Of a DNA stretch of 64,000 nucleotides, positions 11,061 through 21,988 are shown piece by piece; the stretch's first letter is position 1; the number at the start of each line of letters is the position of its first letter. The stretch is from the NCBI RefSeq assembly GCF_042100115.1, contig NC_091275.1, forward strand, positions 1,178,001-1,242,000. Reading direction: 5' to 3'. Both the position numbers and the translations under genes were made by a program. The stretch comes from Alternaria dauci (taxonomy: Eukaryota > Ascomycota > Dothideomycetes > Pleosporales > Pleosporaceae). The notes under the pieces were generated by a model. It worked only from the letters and a program-made list of their open reading frames with translations. It did no database searches and was not told where the DNA came from.

Positions 11061-11837
11061 TCACGCCGCATCCTGCTTGTCAACTATGCTATCTATCGCC
11101 ATCGACCGGGTGGAAGGTGTCGTTGGTGTCGGCGGAGCCTTTGCTTCAGCCTTGATGGGAGTAATTTGAGGCTGCGGCTGTGGCTGTGGCTGTGGCTGTA
11201 GCGGTAGCTGCCCTGCGGGCATACTCTGAGTCGGCGACAAGGACATGGAAGCGTCGTCCTCGGTAGGTTCATTCTCTTCTCCGACTATCTCGTCTACTTC
11301 TCGCAGCCAGTTGGCTTTGAGCACCTCCATGGGAGGATCCAAGTCGCCAGGTTTCCCACCCCGTCGAGCCTCTGCCGCAGTCATCTTCCTCTCCCCGCGC
11401 TTATGGGGGTGGAAGTGCATGCGTCGGAGGTGGCTTGCGGCATTGTAGCATTCGTTGTACCTCTTTCCAGTCTGGCATGCCTTGCAGTTGGCCAGAAACG
11501 ACTTGTCGGGCGAAGTGTCGATGGTCACCCAGACTTTCCGTGCTTTTTTGTGGACGCGGTTCGTATGACGTCGCAGCTCATGCTCACTGCGGAAGCCATC
11601 GGGATAGTCGGAGCAGACGGGACACTTTAGTCGCAGGACTCTGCGTGACGGAGGTTTGGAGCCCGCGTCGAATGTCGGTGAAGTGTTGGGCGTCGTCTCG
11701 ACGCTTGGGGCTGTCACAATGGTTTCCCTTTGTGCTGGAGCGGACTCTATTGGCTCGCTACCTTTGGTATCCGTGACGGTAGGGGTACTGGCCGGCGCAT
11801 CTTGCTTCATCCTGGCTCTGGTTCTTGTTGGAGGCAT
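11061..11837 (-). CDS. C2H2-type zinc-finger protein of the fungal DUF7896 family
   Basis: Single open frame of 258 codons, ATG at 11837. The core, about residues 70-150, has CPVCSDYPDGFRSEHELRRH followed by TNRVH, a C-X2-C...H-X4-H finger, then a second Cys/His cluster (CKACQTGKRYNECYNAASH with LRRMHFH). This two-part Cys/His block matches the domain annotated as DUF7896 in filamentous fungi, to my recollection. N-terminal (about 1-65) and C-terminal parts are low-complexity, with a (PQ)n run near residue 215 encoded by a GGCTGT hexamer repeat. Related proteins are often longer, so an upstream exon cannot be excluded. Nuclear, nucleic-acid-binding role is inferred only. Confidence 0.7.
   Translation of the reverse strand: MPPTRTRARMKQDAPASTPTVTDTKGSEPIESAPAQRETIVTAPSVETTPNTSPTFDAGSKPPSRRVLRLKCPVCSDYPDGFRSEHELRRHTNRVHKKARKVWVTIDTSPDKSFLANCKACQTGKRYNECYNAASHLRRMHFHPHKRGERKMTAAEARRGGKPGDLDPPMEVLKANWLREVDEIVGEENEPTEDDASMSLSPTQSMPAGQLPLQPQPQPQPQPQITPIKAEAKAPPTPTTPSTRSMAIDSIVDKQDAA
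11167..11202. repeat. GGCTGT hexanucleotide microsatellite inside the zinc-finger gene
   Basis: A short run of GGCTG(C/T) units on the + strand encodes the Pro-Gln repeat near the C terminus of the zinc-finger protein on the reverse strand. Such units are prone to length change without frameshift. Confidence 0.7.
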
Positions 11838-14800
11838 AAACCTGACGGCACTTGATGATGTCCAGATAGGATCCGGCCAGGCTGGAATCTTGTTGTTCTG
11901 TGCGATTCTGGCCCGTGGTCCGATACAGTCGAACGTTGGGGAGGCTCGCTTGGTGTGGCGAGTATTATCGCTCTAACGGCAGCTAAATCCGACAGGTTTA
12001 GAGAATGGCAAGCGGAATTCTGGGGTGTACTAGGGACGTGTAATGTGTTTCCAAGTCGATCAGGGAAGCGCGGGGGGGCCAGGCAGCAAGATATCCCGAT
12101 TTTTGCTGGGCCCAGTGGAGTGCGCACGAGGCTGGAATGGCGCAGTCAGCCTCGTTTCCCATCGTGAGTGGGCGAGCCTTGAGCTGCAAGCCACGCTACA
12201 ACCGGCAAGCTGGCGAGCTGAGTGCTTATTGGATCTGCTGCCTCAGGCTGAAGGACATCTGCTCGAGACCACGGCGAATCAAGTGGCGGAACCCTGTAAA
12301 GTTGGGCCAGATAATCAAAAGGAACGAAGGATGCCGCCAAAACCCTGCTCGGATCATTCCGCCTCGCGACGAACTGCAAGTCCAAGAGCGCGGAGGGTGT
12401 CGGGCTTGCTGGGGGGAGCGAGCTGTTGTGGTTCATGGCTTGGTCATGCTTTTCCTATTTAGAAGTTCCGCGCGCGACCGAAACTCGCAACACCCAAACC
12501 CAGACACTGACAATTCGCATCGCATCATCATCCGACACCAGTACCACCCCTCCCGATGCTTCTGGCAAGGCAGCATCAGCCGCTACCGCCCTTTGCTCTC
12601 GTCTTTTTCTCCCTCTTCAGCCTCGCTCCGCAAGTACCGGAAGACGCCTTTTTTCCTGGCCCAAGCGGAGCCGAGGGTCTGGGCGAATCAGCGACCGAAG
12701 GAATTTGCTTGCTTTACGAGGAGTCGCCGATTCCGCGACCCAATTGGTGCTTCGTCAAGCCTCGATTCCAGCTGTAGAGGGCATCGTCTGCACCTAGGAA
12801 GCACGACGTCCCCGTCATTCTCGGTCGGCTGCACCCTCGCTCGACTGGCTCATGTTGATCTTGCGCTCTCAGTCTTGCACGCCTGAGCAGGTGGGGCGCA
12901 ATTCGAGTGTACGAAGGCATGGATCCTTCGCCTTGCTCAAGTCAGACTAGGTCGCCAACTTGGATATCCGGTATATGGGCACTACACGTAAGATCGGTCC
13001 ACACCTGGTCTGAGGCTGACGTCCAACAGCCACGAAACCTTATCTACCGTCGAGCATGAGAGGACCCTACCACGGGCACGGTACCCAGCCCATCTTGGCC
13101 GCCATCAGAGCATTGGCCGCGAAACATCAGACATGCTTTGTTGAACCAATGCAACTGCCATATGCCTTGCGTTGAGGCACACCATTGAGATGATTGCTGT
13201 CTGATTCGCTTCCAACGTTGTTCCGATGCTACTCTGACAGGCTTCAGCGCGCTATATGTCAGCCTTCCCGCCCGCCGCTCAACGCACGCGCCCTACGCAG
13301 GTAAAAGGTGCGAGAAACGCTTATCGATTCGTAAGCCTTCTAGCCTGCATAGGGCCGGATGCACGTTTCAGGTCTCAAGAAGGCTCGTCGCTTTTGGGAA
13401 GTACAGGAGAAAAAAAACTAACGGTCGCAAAGCGATCGAAGCCTGCGTGCCATTCCGACTTGATCCTTTGCATGAAGACTGCTTCTAGCTGCATAAATTA
13501 ACAAGTTTTAGCAGATGGACAGACTTTGGACGCTCAATTCGTTCTTGTCTAGTCGCACCGGTCAATCAGTCGATTTTCGGCTTGCCCCTCTCTCCGAACC
13601 AAATGTTGCTTTTCCACCCAGCCTCACGCTACGGAAGCGGGCATAGTACTGTACACCTGATACGACCGACGTGGGCCATGGCCGTCCTGTTGCGTGGCCA
13701 GGAAGCAGTGCAACCAACGGTCAGTCTTCCGGGAGAAGAGCTGAGCATGTAGCTCGCATTATGGCATGGAATCAGCCCACTGGAGCGACACTCGAACGTG
13801 CTCAATACGGTGCTTAACAATGCGTCCAGGCCATTTGGCGACACGTCTATGGAGGCGTCATGGAGAATGCTCGACATGACAAGCATTCTCACTTTGAGCA
13901 CTACCTCTACTCAGGTGCGCTCATCTACCGAAGCTACCCGCAACACTGCTCTATATAAATATATGTACGACATTGACGAACACCACAAAGTAGTTGGGCA
14001 ATGCGATGAATGTGCGATGATCAGTCGGTTTTCTGAATGCAATCCAGGCAGCTTAGCACGACGTTTGGTGTGGACAAACAAGGGATTCCCAATGCCAGTC
14101 ATATATGTCTTGAAGCGATGGCATGTCCCGTAGCATCTATCGCATGTACACTCGATAAGATATATTATCGTGTGTTGAGAGTAGGCGCTCTTGTGCGTTC
14201 AAACTGGTTGTGAGAAAAGAGAGAAAGAAAGTCAATTTTATCTGCGTATGCCCTTCACATGTGAGAACGACTCCTGGTGACGAGTATTTAGCTTACTCTA
14301 AAGCACTGCCGTTGATACTAAGACGGGGCAAGGCAAGCCGTTACCAGAGTACCGGTATTGTTGGACGCCTGAAGTTTTGATGGCGTGCTGGAGGAGACTA
14401 ACGTGTCTGAAAAAGCCATGCATGACTACATGTCTTTGACAGCGGAGAATGCGATGTTTGGATCTGGTGTTCGTGTGTTGGCTTGCTTAGGTCATTCCCT
14501 GCAGCCAGTGGATGGCCTGTGATGAGTGAGCGAAACTCGAATGGACATGCAACGCGTTGTACTACATGTCTCGCAAAAAAGCCAGAAGTGCCCTGGTGAA
14601 TTGGACAGTGGAGAGAAGATGCTAAGAAGGCGTTGGACACGGGCCGACTGTTTGACGTACGGGTGACAAACAGGGGGTGCAGGCGATCATCATGCTCTCC
14701 ACCCGAGGCCAAATCTCTGGACCGCAACGAGCGGCTCCTACCCACCCCACAAACGATTCTATGCCCTCGCTGGAGTGCGACCTAGGATATCCACGTGAAC

Positions 14801-14924
14801 ATCTCGTCGCGACGTCGCCTGGGTGCGCCACGACGGTCACGGCCGCCCCTCTGCTCCGCGCAGCCGTCGTCATCGCCATGCGACCCCCTGGCCGCTCGAG
14901 GTGACATAGCCGCTATCTCACCCA
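11838..14924. other. Long intergenic region; possible spliced non-coding or leader transcript in the middle
   Basis: About 3.1 kb with no sizeable convincing coding frame. A pyrimidine- and ACC-rich, leader-like stretch begins near 12460 and precedes a small exon-intron-like unit at 12920-13172 (separate entry). The remainder up to the ATG at 14925 holds no recognisable gene. Confidence 0.5.
12920..13172 (+). other. Possible small spliced transcript or upstream-ORF leader
   Basis: An ATG at 12920 opens MDPSPCSSQTRSPTWISGIW plus three codons, and is followed directly by a canonical-looking 42-bp intron: GTAAGA donor at 12989, GCTGAC branch-like site, CAACAG acceptor ending 13030. After splicing the frame stops nine codons on. 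A second short frame at 13056-13172 encodes 38 residues starting MRGPYHGHGTQPILAAIRAL. Upstream DNA looks like a fungal 5' leader. It could be a non-coding RNA, a long leader of the gene at 14925, or chance. Confidence 0.2.
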
Positions 14925-17900
14925 ATGTCAGCACCGTCCAGCCACGGCCGGCCGTCGGGAGACTCTGACCGGTGGGCAAGTTCCTCACACACGTACATTG
15001 CCAGCAACGCAGGCGCATACACGGACAATGGCGAGGGCAGCAGCTCGTCCCCGCGGCGAAGCCAAGATTCCCGGCCCGGCACAGGTGCTATCAGCGGCGT
15101 AGGGGCAAGCTCAGCAGCAGCATCGGGCGGCCTGCTGGCCAGGGACTCGGTGCACGAGGAAGATTTTGCGCGCCCCAAGCAGCGCGTCCGCAGATCTGGC
15201 GGCTTTCTCCTCGACTCAAACTTGGCCAGCGCGCCACGCCACCGCCACGGCAACCACGAGGCTCGGGAGGGGGACGAGAGACGAGGCAAGCGCAGCTCGC
15301 GACACCATGGCACGCACGAGAAAGAGGCGGCAGGAAGCTCGCCTCGGTCGCGAGAGGCGCCCGACTCTGCCCGTCTCCAGGACCGACACGACGAGCGTGT
15401 GCGCGTGAGCAGGACCAGGCCGAGTGCACTCGATATGCCATCGACGGCCCACACCCGCGACCCCTCGCCCAACACGGCGCCGCCGCGGCCGGCCATTGAC
15501 CCCAATCAGCTGGTGCACATGGCCCTGAACCTGAGCGAGAGCCGGCGGAGACACACCAACACCGGGCAGCTGCTGTCGTCGCAGCCACGGCGGGCCTCTG
15601 CCTCGCAGCCGGAAGGCAGCTTCTCCAACTATGGCGCTGGCGGCAGTCTGAAGCACCATCTCAACGAGCAGCGCCGCACGTCACGCAACATATCGCCCAT
15701 GGGCAAGAGCTCGCCCACCCGCCACATGTCCACGTCGATGCAGAGAAGCGGATCCATTGCCTTTCCCGTGTCTCAGAGCCTCAAGCCCACGCCTGCGACG
15801 CTCGCACGGGTAGAAAAGGCCCGCGCATACATCGAGCTCCGTATCGAGTACCTCCGGCTCCTCGAATTCCTCCCGCCCCTGAAGCCCGATGCTAGTGCCC
15901 CAGGCAACTTTGTCTTCACTTCGACCAGCAGCCCAGGCAGCCCCCAAGCGCAGCTCACTCGTGTACCATCCCATGCTGGCAGGCAGCATGAGCTTGGCCG
16001 GCCGTACAACCCCCTGCAATACCTTCGAAACCGCCGGAGCAGGGCTCGGGAGCGCGTGACGCTCCAGCACTCGTCCGAAGAATTTGAGCATGTTGAGCTG
16101 GTCCGCGAATGGGTGGATCGCGTGGAACAACAGGCCAAACGAGCCGGCTATCGTCGAGACGATGCGGTACAGCTTCCCAAAATCCATCACGACCATAAAG
16201 TGGCACCCGCACCCCAGAAGCCTGCGAGACCTCACAAAGGCTGGATCTTCAGCCCACAAGAGCTGCTAGCGGATGCGTACTGGTTGGAGCAAGGTGACAA
16301 CAAGATGCTCGTGGAAAACCGCTTTGGCCGAAGGGTCTACGCGCCCAAGGAGGTGCAGCAGAAAGACTTCCTCTCGCCGCGTGCCAGCAAAGAGTACTCT
16401 GGAGACCGAAGAAAGAGCTGGATCGATGGCCTACCCAGCATCGCAGTCGACCACACGACAGGCGACGAAAGCGACAAGGGCAGCGAACGTGGGCGCAAGC
16501 GAAGGCTACTTCCAGCGCTGCGTACCGACAGTCCGAGAGCAGGCAAACATTCGAGACGCGGTTCACGACTGCGCAGCCATGACGACAGCGATAGTTCAGA
16601 ATCGGAATCTGATACCAGGAGACGAAAAGCTCGTATTGTTACTGATCCAGATCATAACATTGGCCCGCTGGCCTTGCTTCTCGAGCAACAAGCTAGACAG
16701 TCGCTGAGTGATACCAGACCACCCCCTGACTTTACACCAGACACACCGAACAAATGGGGTCGCAACGGACATGTTACCTCTGAAAGCAAGCCTTCCCGAG
16801 ACTCGCTGGACATTCCCCGGCCCACAAATGGTGGCAACTTCAAGGTGCCGCCAAAGCCTCGCAAGAACCCTAATCTGTCCATCGGTGATACGGAGCCTCG
16901 ATCATCTCTTGATGAGCAGGACAGCACAGCACCAAGCACTCCGTATGCCAAACGATTCCCGCACATCGGTAGTGACCTGTCACCGCCTCCGAGTCGATCA
17001 GAATCACAGACAAGGAAAGCGAAACGAGGAAAGTTCAACACCATCTTTCATTCGCATGAGCATAGTGAAGATCACAAGCATGAGTTACGCCCAGACTCTG
17101 CTGGAACAGACAGAAAGGGAAGATCGCGGCAGACTAGCGAGGAAACGCCAGACGACAAACACATCGGCACAGCCATCTTAGCAGCCCCTGGCGCCGTGAT
17201 GAATCTGCTCGGTCACCGCAAGAACGATAGTGTCAGTAGCTTGCCTAGTCCGGATAAGCTCCGCCGCCGAGATGCCCAAGAGCCACATTCTGCCGTCACT
17301 CGATTCTTCAAGGGCGTCAAGAACGAGAGTACAAAAGTCGGCGATATCATCTTCAGAAGAGACCGAGCCGACGACTCGGACGCAGACACCATGTCCGACC
17401 GCAACTCTGTCGACTTTGATGACGACGGTCCGGCCAAAACCAAGCAGACCAAACGACCACCGATCAGTCGAACCGTTACGGCAGGTACAGACGGTAGCAT
17501 CACAACCAAAGAACGTGGCCATCTTGAACTGCCCTCGTTCCGGCCAATCCACACGATTGCCGATGATGACTCAGATTATGAGCATCACATCTCCCGCCAG
17601 GCGCGAGAGCAAAAGAACAGTCGCTCGCCTCGGGTCGATCGGCTATTGCCACCACGCATGGATCTGGGCACGATATCCGGAAACTCTTTCACCGAGTCTC
17701 TCACTCTTACGCGCAGCCACAGTCAGGAGCGAATTAACCAAATGCTCGCCCAGCCTGGTGGATACGTAGCGGGTCTGCCTCCTACTGGACTAAGGGACGT
17801 GAACCGGCAGCGCAGTGGCTCTCGACCTGGCCTTGGCGGAAGACATTGGAGCATCGCCGACGGTGATGATAATGCCGTTGACCGGAACAAGAACGATGCG

Positions 17901-18506
17901 AACACAGTTACCCAAGCAGACATCGCTCGCGTCCGCGCACTCTTTCTCTGCTCAGGCGTCAAAGCCACAGAGATTACACGACGAGCAAGTGCTGTTAGAG
18001 AACCGCCTCCCGATTTTCTTTTGCGCGCTGCTGCTACATCAAACATGAAAATCTTTCCTGTGTCGCGCAAGGAAGAACATGTTCTCGCCGCGCGCATACT
18101 AGTCAAGGACCTAGAGTCATCAACCAAGGCTTTACAGGCCTCGCTTGAGAGCTTCCGTGACAAAGCCTTCCAGCAACTCACAAACCAGATCTCGGCTTTG
18201 CAGTCTATGGTCGACTCAGATCTCATGCCGCGTATTCTAGACAGCGGAGACAAGGCTGTGCGCATCACGAGTGAGGTGTCTGGACAAGGTCCACTGCAAG
18301 TCAAGCAGATTACAGACGAAATAGATCGCATGATCCGCACGCGCAAACGCCGAATGCGCTGGATCCGGGGTTTCGGATGGATGCTGGTGGAGTGGGCTCT
18401 TGTTGCACTCATGTGGTGTCTGTGGCTCATTGTCGTGCTCGTCGGGTCTGTCAAGAGAGTATTCGGTGTGGCTATGGGAGTAATGCGGTGGCTGCTGTGG
18501 CTTTAG
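14925..18506 (+). CDS. Large uncharacterised fungal protein with C-terminal membrane segment
   Basis: Intronless frame of 1193 codons. The first 290 residues are Ser/Arg/His-rich and disordered. Ordered-looking blocks follow: about 295-318 (KARAYIELRIEYLRLLEFLP), about 388-410 (VREWVDRVEQQAKRAGYRRD), about 438-465 (GWIFSPQELLADAYWLEQGD), about 745-820 (TAILAAPGAVMNLLGHRK and AVTRFFKGVKNESTKVGDII), and about 1000-1140, helical and probably coiled coil. Residues about 1150-1193 are very hydrophobic (WALVALMWCLWLIVVLVGSV) after a basic stretch RTRKRRMRW, so the protein is probably anchored in a membrane by its C terminus with the bulk cytosolic. I recognise it only as a conserved type of filamentous-fungal hypothetical protein; function unknown. 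Confidence 0.8.
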   Translation: MSAPSSHGRPSGDSDRWASSSHTYIASNAGAYTDNGEGSSSSPRRSQDSRPGTGAISGVGASSAAASGGLLARDSVHEEDFARPKQRVRRSGGFLLDSNLASAPRHRHGNHEAREGDERRGKRSSRHHGTHEKEAAGSSPRSREAPDSARLQDRHDERVRVSRTRPSALDMPSTAHTRDPSPNTAPPRPAIDPNQLVHMALNLSESRRRHTNTGQLLSSQPRRASASQPEGSFSNYGAGGSLKHHLNEQRRTSRNISPMGKSSPTRHMSTSMQRSGSIAFPVSQSLKPTPATLARVEKARAYIELRIEYLRLLEFLPPLKPDASAPGNFVFTSTSSPGSPQAQLTRVPSHAGRQHELGRPYNPLQYLRNRRSRARERVTLQHSSEEFEHVELVREWVDRVEQQAKRAGYRRDDAVQLPKIHHDHKVAPAPQKPARPHKGWIFSPQELLADAYWLEQGDNKMLVENRFGRRVYAPKEVQQKDFLSPRASKEYSGDRRKSWIDGLPSIAVDHTTGDESDKGSERGRKRRLLPALRTDSPRAGKHSRRGSRLRSHDDSDSSESESDTRRRKARIVTDPDHNIGPLALLLEQQARQSLSDTRPPPDFTPDTPNKWGRNGHVTSESKPSRDSLDIPRPTNGGNFKVPPKPRKNPNLSIGDTEPRSSLDEQDSTAPSTPYAKRFPHIGSDLSPPPSRSESQTRKAKRGKFNTIFHSHEHSEDHKHELRPDSAGTDRKGRSRQTSEETPDDKHIGTAILAAPGAVMNLLGHRKNDSVSSLPSPDKLRRRDAQEPHSAVTRFFKGVKNESTKVGDIIFRRDRADDSDADTMSDRNSVDFDDDGPAKTKQTKRPPISRTVTAGTDGSITTKERGHLELPSFRPIHTIADDDSDYEHHISRQAREQKNSRSPRVDRLLPPRMDLGTISGNSFTESLTLTRSHSQERINQMLAQPGGYVAGLPPTGLRDVNRQRSGSRPGLGGRHWSIADGDDNAVDRNKNDANTVTQADIARVRALFLCSGVKATEITRRASAVREPPPDFLLRAAATSNMKIFPVSRKEEHVLAARILVKDLESSTKALQASLESFRDKAFQQLTNQISALQSMVDSDLMPRILDSGDKAVRITSEVSGQGPLQVKQITDEIDRMIRTRKRRMRWIRGFGWMLVEWALVALMWCLWLIVVLVGSVKRVFGVAMGVMRWLLWL

Positions 18507-19122
18507 GTGTGCTCAGCAGTATTTCATTTGTTTCGTTGCATACAATGGTGTTGGGCGTTCCTGAACAACTTCGGTCTATGGAGTTCTGGGTAGCGGGCAG
18601 CTCAACAGGTTTGGATGCCGTGATACCACGTGTTTTAGAATCTTGTATGGATATTGGAAGGAATCGTCTTGGTTTTCACGGCGCGCATAGATTCGTAATA
18701 ATTTCAACTGAGCTCAACGTACGCACATTGCTCGCACTGAACGCCCTGAAATCCACCAAACTTTCTCGGCGCCCGATTGTATTTGCATGTTCTTGGCTGG
18801 TGTTTTTGCTTTTCGGGGTTGCTATTTCAAGGTGAGTCGCACTTGTCCAGACGGATCCGCGCCACATGGCTGGGGGCCGGGGGCTGGGCGCCTGAACGCG
18901 TCGACGTCATAGGCGTCTTTCCTTGACAGGCTTCACCCGTCCCTCTCCACAACACTAATTCAAACACAGACAGAAGCGTGCAAAGCTTCCGCGTCACATC
19001 CCCCTCCGCTTTGCCAATCTCCGACCCTCTACCCTGCATCGACATGAGATATTACTAATTATCTCTTGCTCGACCACGGATATCAGATATGGATCTCCAG
19101 ACGGTGTTTGTTGCCAAAGACA
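18507..19122. other. Intergenic, promoter side of the channel gene
   Basis: About 0.6 kb between two same-strand genes. It holds the 3' end of the membrane protein gene and the leader of the channel gene (CT-rich from about 18930). No other feature seen. Confidence 0.55.
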
Positions 19123-21847
19123 ATGGCGACAGCCATGTCCAGTCGGTACGTACCTGCATCCACAACCAAGCTTTACTCAGGAGCACGCGTAATAACATAC
19201 CCTATCATGAAGTCTAGCGGCCCATCTTCACTCGCAGCACTCGCCGCAGCTCTCGTCCCTACAGCTATCATTGCAACGCTGTACATGGTCGCGTTCGTCC
19301 TTATTAGACATCGCTTTCCCAAAGTCTATTCGCCACGGACGTACATTGGCACAGTACCAGAAAAGGATCGTACGCCATGTCCAAAGACGCCGGGTTACTT
19401 CGACTGGATCCACACCATGAGGACCGTCCCGGATAAGTTTGTGCTTTACCATCAGTCGCTTGATTCTTACCTGTTTCTTCGATTCATGAGGACCCTGATA
19501 TTCATCTGTATTGTCGGCGCTCTCACCACCTGGCCTATCCTTCTGCCTGCCAATTGGGCTGGTGGCGGCAGATCAAAAGAGCTCAATCGCTTTGGCATTG
19601 GCAATGTAAAGAACAAGGACTATCTTTATGCGCATGCTGTTGTGGCCTGGATATTCTTCAGTTTTGTCATGTTCACGGTCGCGCGGGAACGACTCTGGCT
19701 CATCGGACTACGACAAGCATGGAACCTCTCGAAAACGAACGCAAAGAGGCTGTCTTCACGTACCGTACTGTACCTCTCGGCACCTACTGCAGCTCTCGAC
19801 GAGGGCAACATGCAGCGTTTTTTCGGAGACGATGCAGTCAGAATCTGGCCTGTCACTAAGGGCGAGAAGCTGGTGTCCCTCGTCTCGCAGAGGAACTCCA
19901 AAGTCGAGGAGTTGGAGAGCGCTGAGATGTCTCTGATCCTGAATGTCAACAAAGAAGTCGGAAAGAGCCATAATCGAAACATCAAATATGAGCAACTACC
20001 GAAGCAGATGAAGAAATCTCTGCGGCTCACACACAAATCCAAGACACCAGTCGTTGGCAAGGAAGTTGACAGCATCAGCTATTACCGGGACCAGATTAGA
20101 GAGAAAGAGGACGACATCGAGAGGGCTCGCGAGTCGAATGAGACAGCTGAGAATCTTGGTGGAGCTGCAGCAGTCTTTGTAGAGTTCCGTACGCAACCTG
20201 CGGCTCAGCGAGCGTACCAGCAGATCGCGTCGGCTGACATCCTTTCTCTTACGCCTCGTTTCGTAGGAACCACGCCCAACGAAGTCATCTGGGCCAACTT
20301 GAACCTAGCGCCTGCACGTCGCATATCGCAGAGTGGTGTCGCCCTAACTCTGGTAATCGCTACGATTGCGTTTTGGTCTATTCCAGTCGGCATAGTCGGT
20401 GCTCTTTCTAATATTCAATATCTCGCTGAGAACTTCAAATGGCTGGCATTTCTCAACAACATCCCATCGGGGATTATGAACCTTCTGAGTGGTCTACTAC
20501 CTCCACTGGTGCTGAGCGCGTTAGCCAGATATGTACCGAACATCTTCAGATGTAAGTGTTTTCTGCTGGCCGATATTGCTGTTCTCTAGCTAACACGGCA
20601 CAGACATCTTTACTACATTTGGAGAGCCGACCAAGATTGTCATTGAGATCAAGGTGCTGAGGTGGTACTTCGTGTTCCAGGTGCTCCAGGTCTTTCTCGT
20701 GACAACACTTGCTTCAGGTGCTGCGGCAGTTGCATCACAAATTTTCCAAGACCCAAGCTCTGTACCCCAGCTTCTCGCAGAGCGTCTCCCAAGAGCATCA
20801 AACACATACCTCGCATACTTTGTCGTCCAGGCTTTGACTAATGCCCCGAGCAACATACTAAACTACACAGACGTGCTCTCGTTCTGGTTCTTCGACAAGT
20901 TCTTCGACAAGACGCCTCGCCAGAAGTACAACAGCTACATCACGATGAGGGGCATGGCCTGGGGCAAGCTTTTCCCGAAATATGGCAACTTTGTCATAAT
21001 TGGTAAGTTTTGCTGGACGTAGCAAGTGGCATGTTACTGATCTCTCGTAGCCATCGTTTACGCCTGTATTGCACCTCTTGTTCTTGGCTTCGCCGCCATC
21101 GGCCTCGTGATCTTCTACTGGAGTTATCGATACCAGCTATTATACACCGCACAGCCCAAGATTGACACCAAAGGACATGCCTATACGCTCTCTCTACAGC
21201 ATATCCTTGTTGGAATCTACCTCGCTGAGATTTGTCTCATCGGTCTTTTTAGCTTACGCGACGCGGCTGGTCCCCTGATCATGCTTGTCGTTCTGCTCAT
21301 GACCACGATCATGTTCAACTATACCACGAACCGCTACTTTGCTCCTCTCGAGCAGTACCTACCCGCAGATCTTGCACTAGAATCCGAAGACGATGAGCAA
21401 GCACCACTGCTCTCTTCCGCAGAAGAAGGCGAGTCGGATGCTTTGGAGCACGCAGAGTCGAGGATCAATCGCATAAGCGAACAGACCCGTGTACCATCCA
21501 AAGTGGTCTCACCGTTGGCCCGCTTTCTGCAGCCACACGTCTTCGGTAGCCATACTGCCTTGAAGGCTTGGCTGCGCGATGGCGATTTTGACGAAGACGA
21601 AGAACCACAATACGACGAAGAGGATCTGAAGAAGGCGTACCTCAACCCAGCCTTTACCAGCAAGACACCCATCATCTGGTTAGCGAAGGACAGCGTCGGT
21701 GCTAGTAAGCACGAGATCAGCGAGAACGAGAAGACTGGGTTGAAGGCTACCGATCAAGGTGCATGGGTTACAGGGGACGGAAAGTTGAAATGGAGCGTGG
21801 ATAATTTCGAGGACGTCCCAGTGTTCAAGAAGGCCATCAAATGGTGA
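19123..21847 (+). CDS. Calcium-permeable stress-gated cation channel, CSC1/OSCA (DUF221) family
   Basis: Four exons: 19123-19145, 19218-20551, 20604-21002, 21051-21847, giving 850 residues. The first intron (19146-19217, GTACGT...TAG) is 72 bp and stop-free in frame; splicing joins MATAMSSR to GPSSLAALAAALVPT, which fits the family N terminus. The later introns (52 and 48 bp, GTAAGT/GTAAGT) are required to keep the frame. N-terminal helices (RSN1_TM-type) come first, with PKTPGYFDWIHTMRTVPD between them, then a cytosolic domain of the PHM7_cyt type (about residues 195-385, with VFVEFRTQPAAQRAYQ), then the 7-helix channel core ending near residue 690 and an acidic tail (DEDEEPQYDEEDLKKAYLNP). 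Family members open on hyperosmotic or mechanical stress at the plasma membrane. A Met at 19066 would add 19 residues and is less likely. Confidence 0.9.
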
Positions 21848-21988
21848 TGAGTCTTTGTAATAGGAGTTACACAAGTTGGAGCATGAAAAGCGAGGATATA
21901 ACACAAAAAGCGAGAGCACATAATAGTGGAATAGCGAGAAATTCCACCAGTCCTGATTTTAAGACATATTGACACTCGTGACATCTAG

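Noticed and set aside
12137..12886. 249-codon forward frame
   Set aside because: Arg/Ser/Cys-rich translation without motifs, overlapping leader-like sequence and other chance frames.
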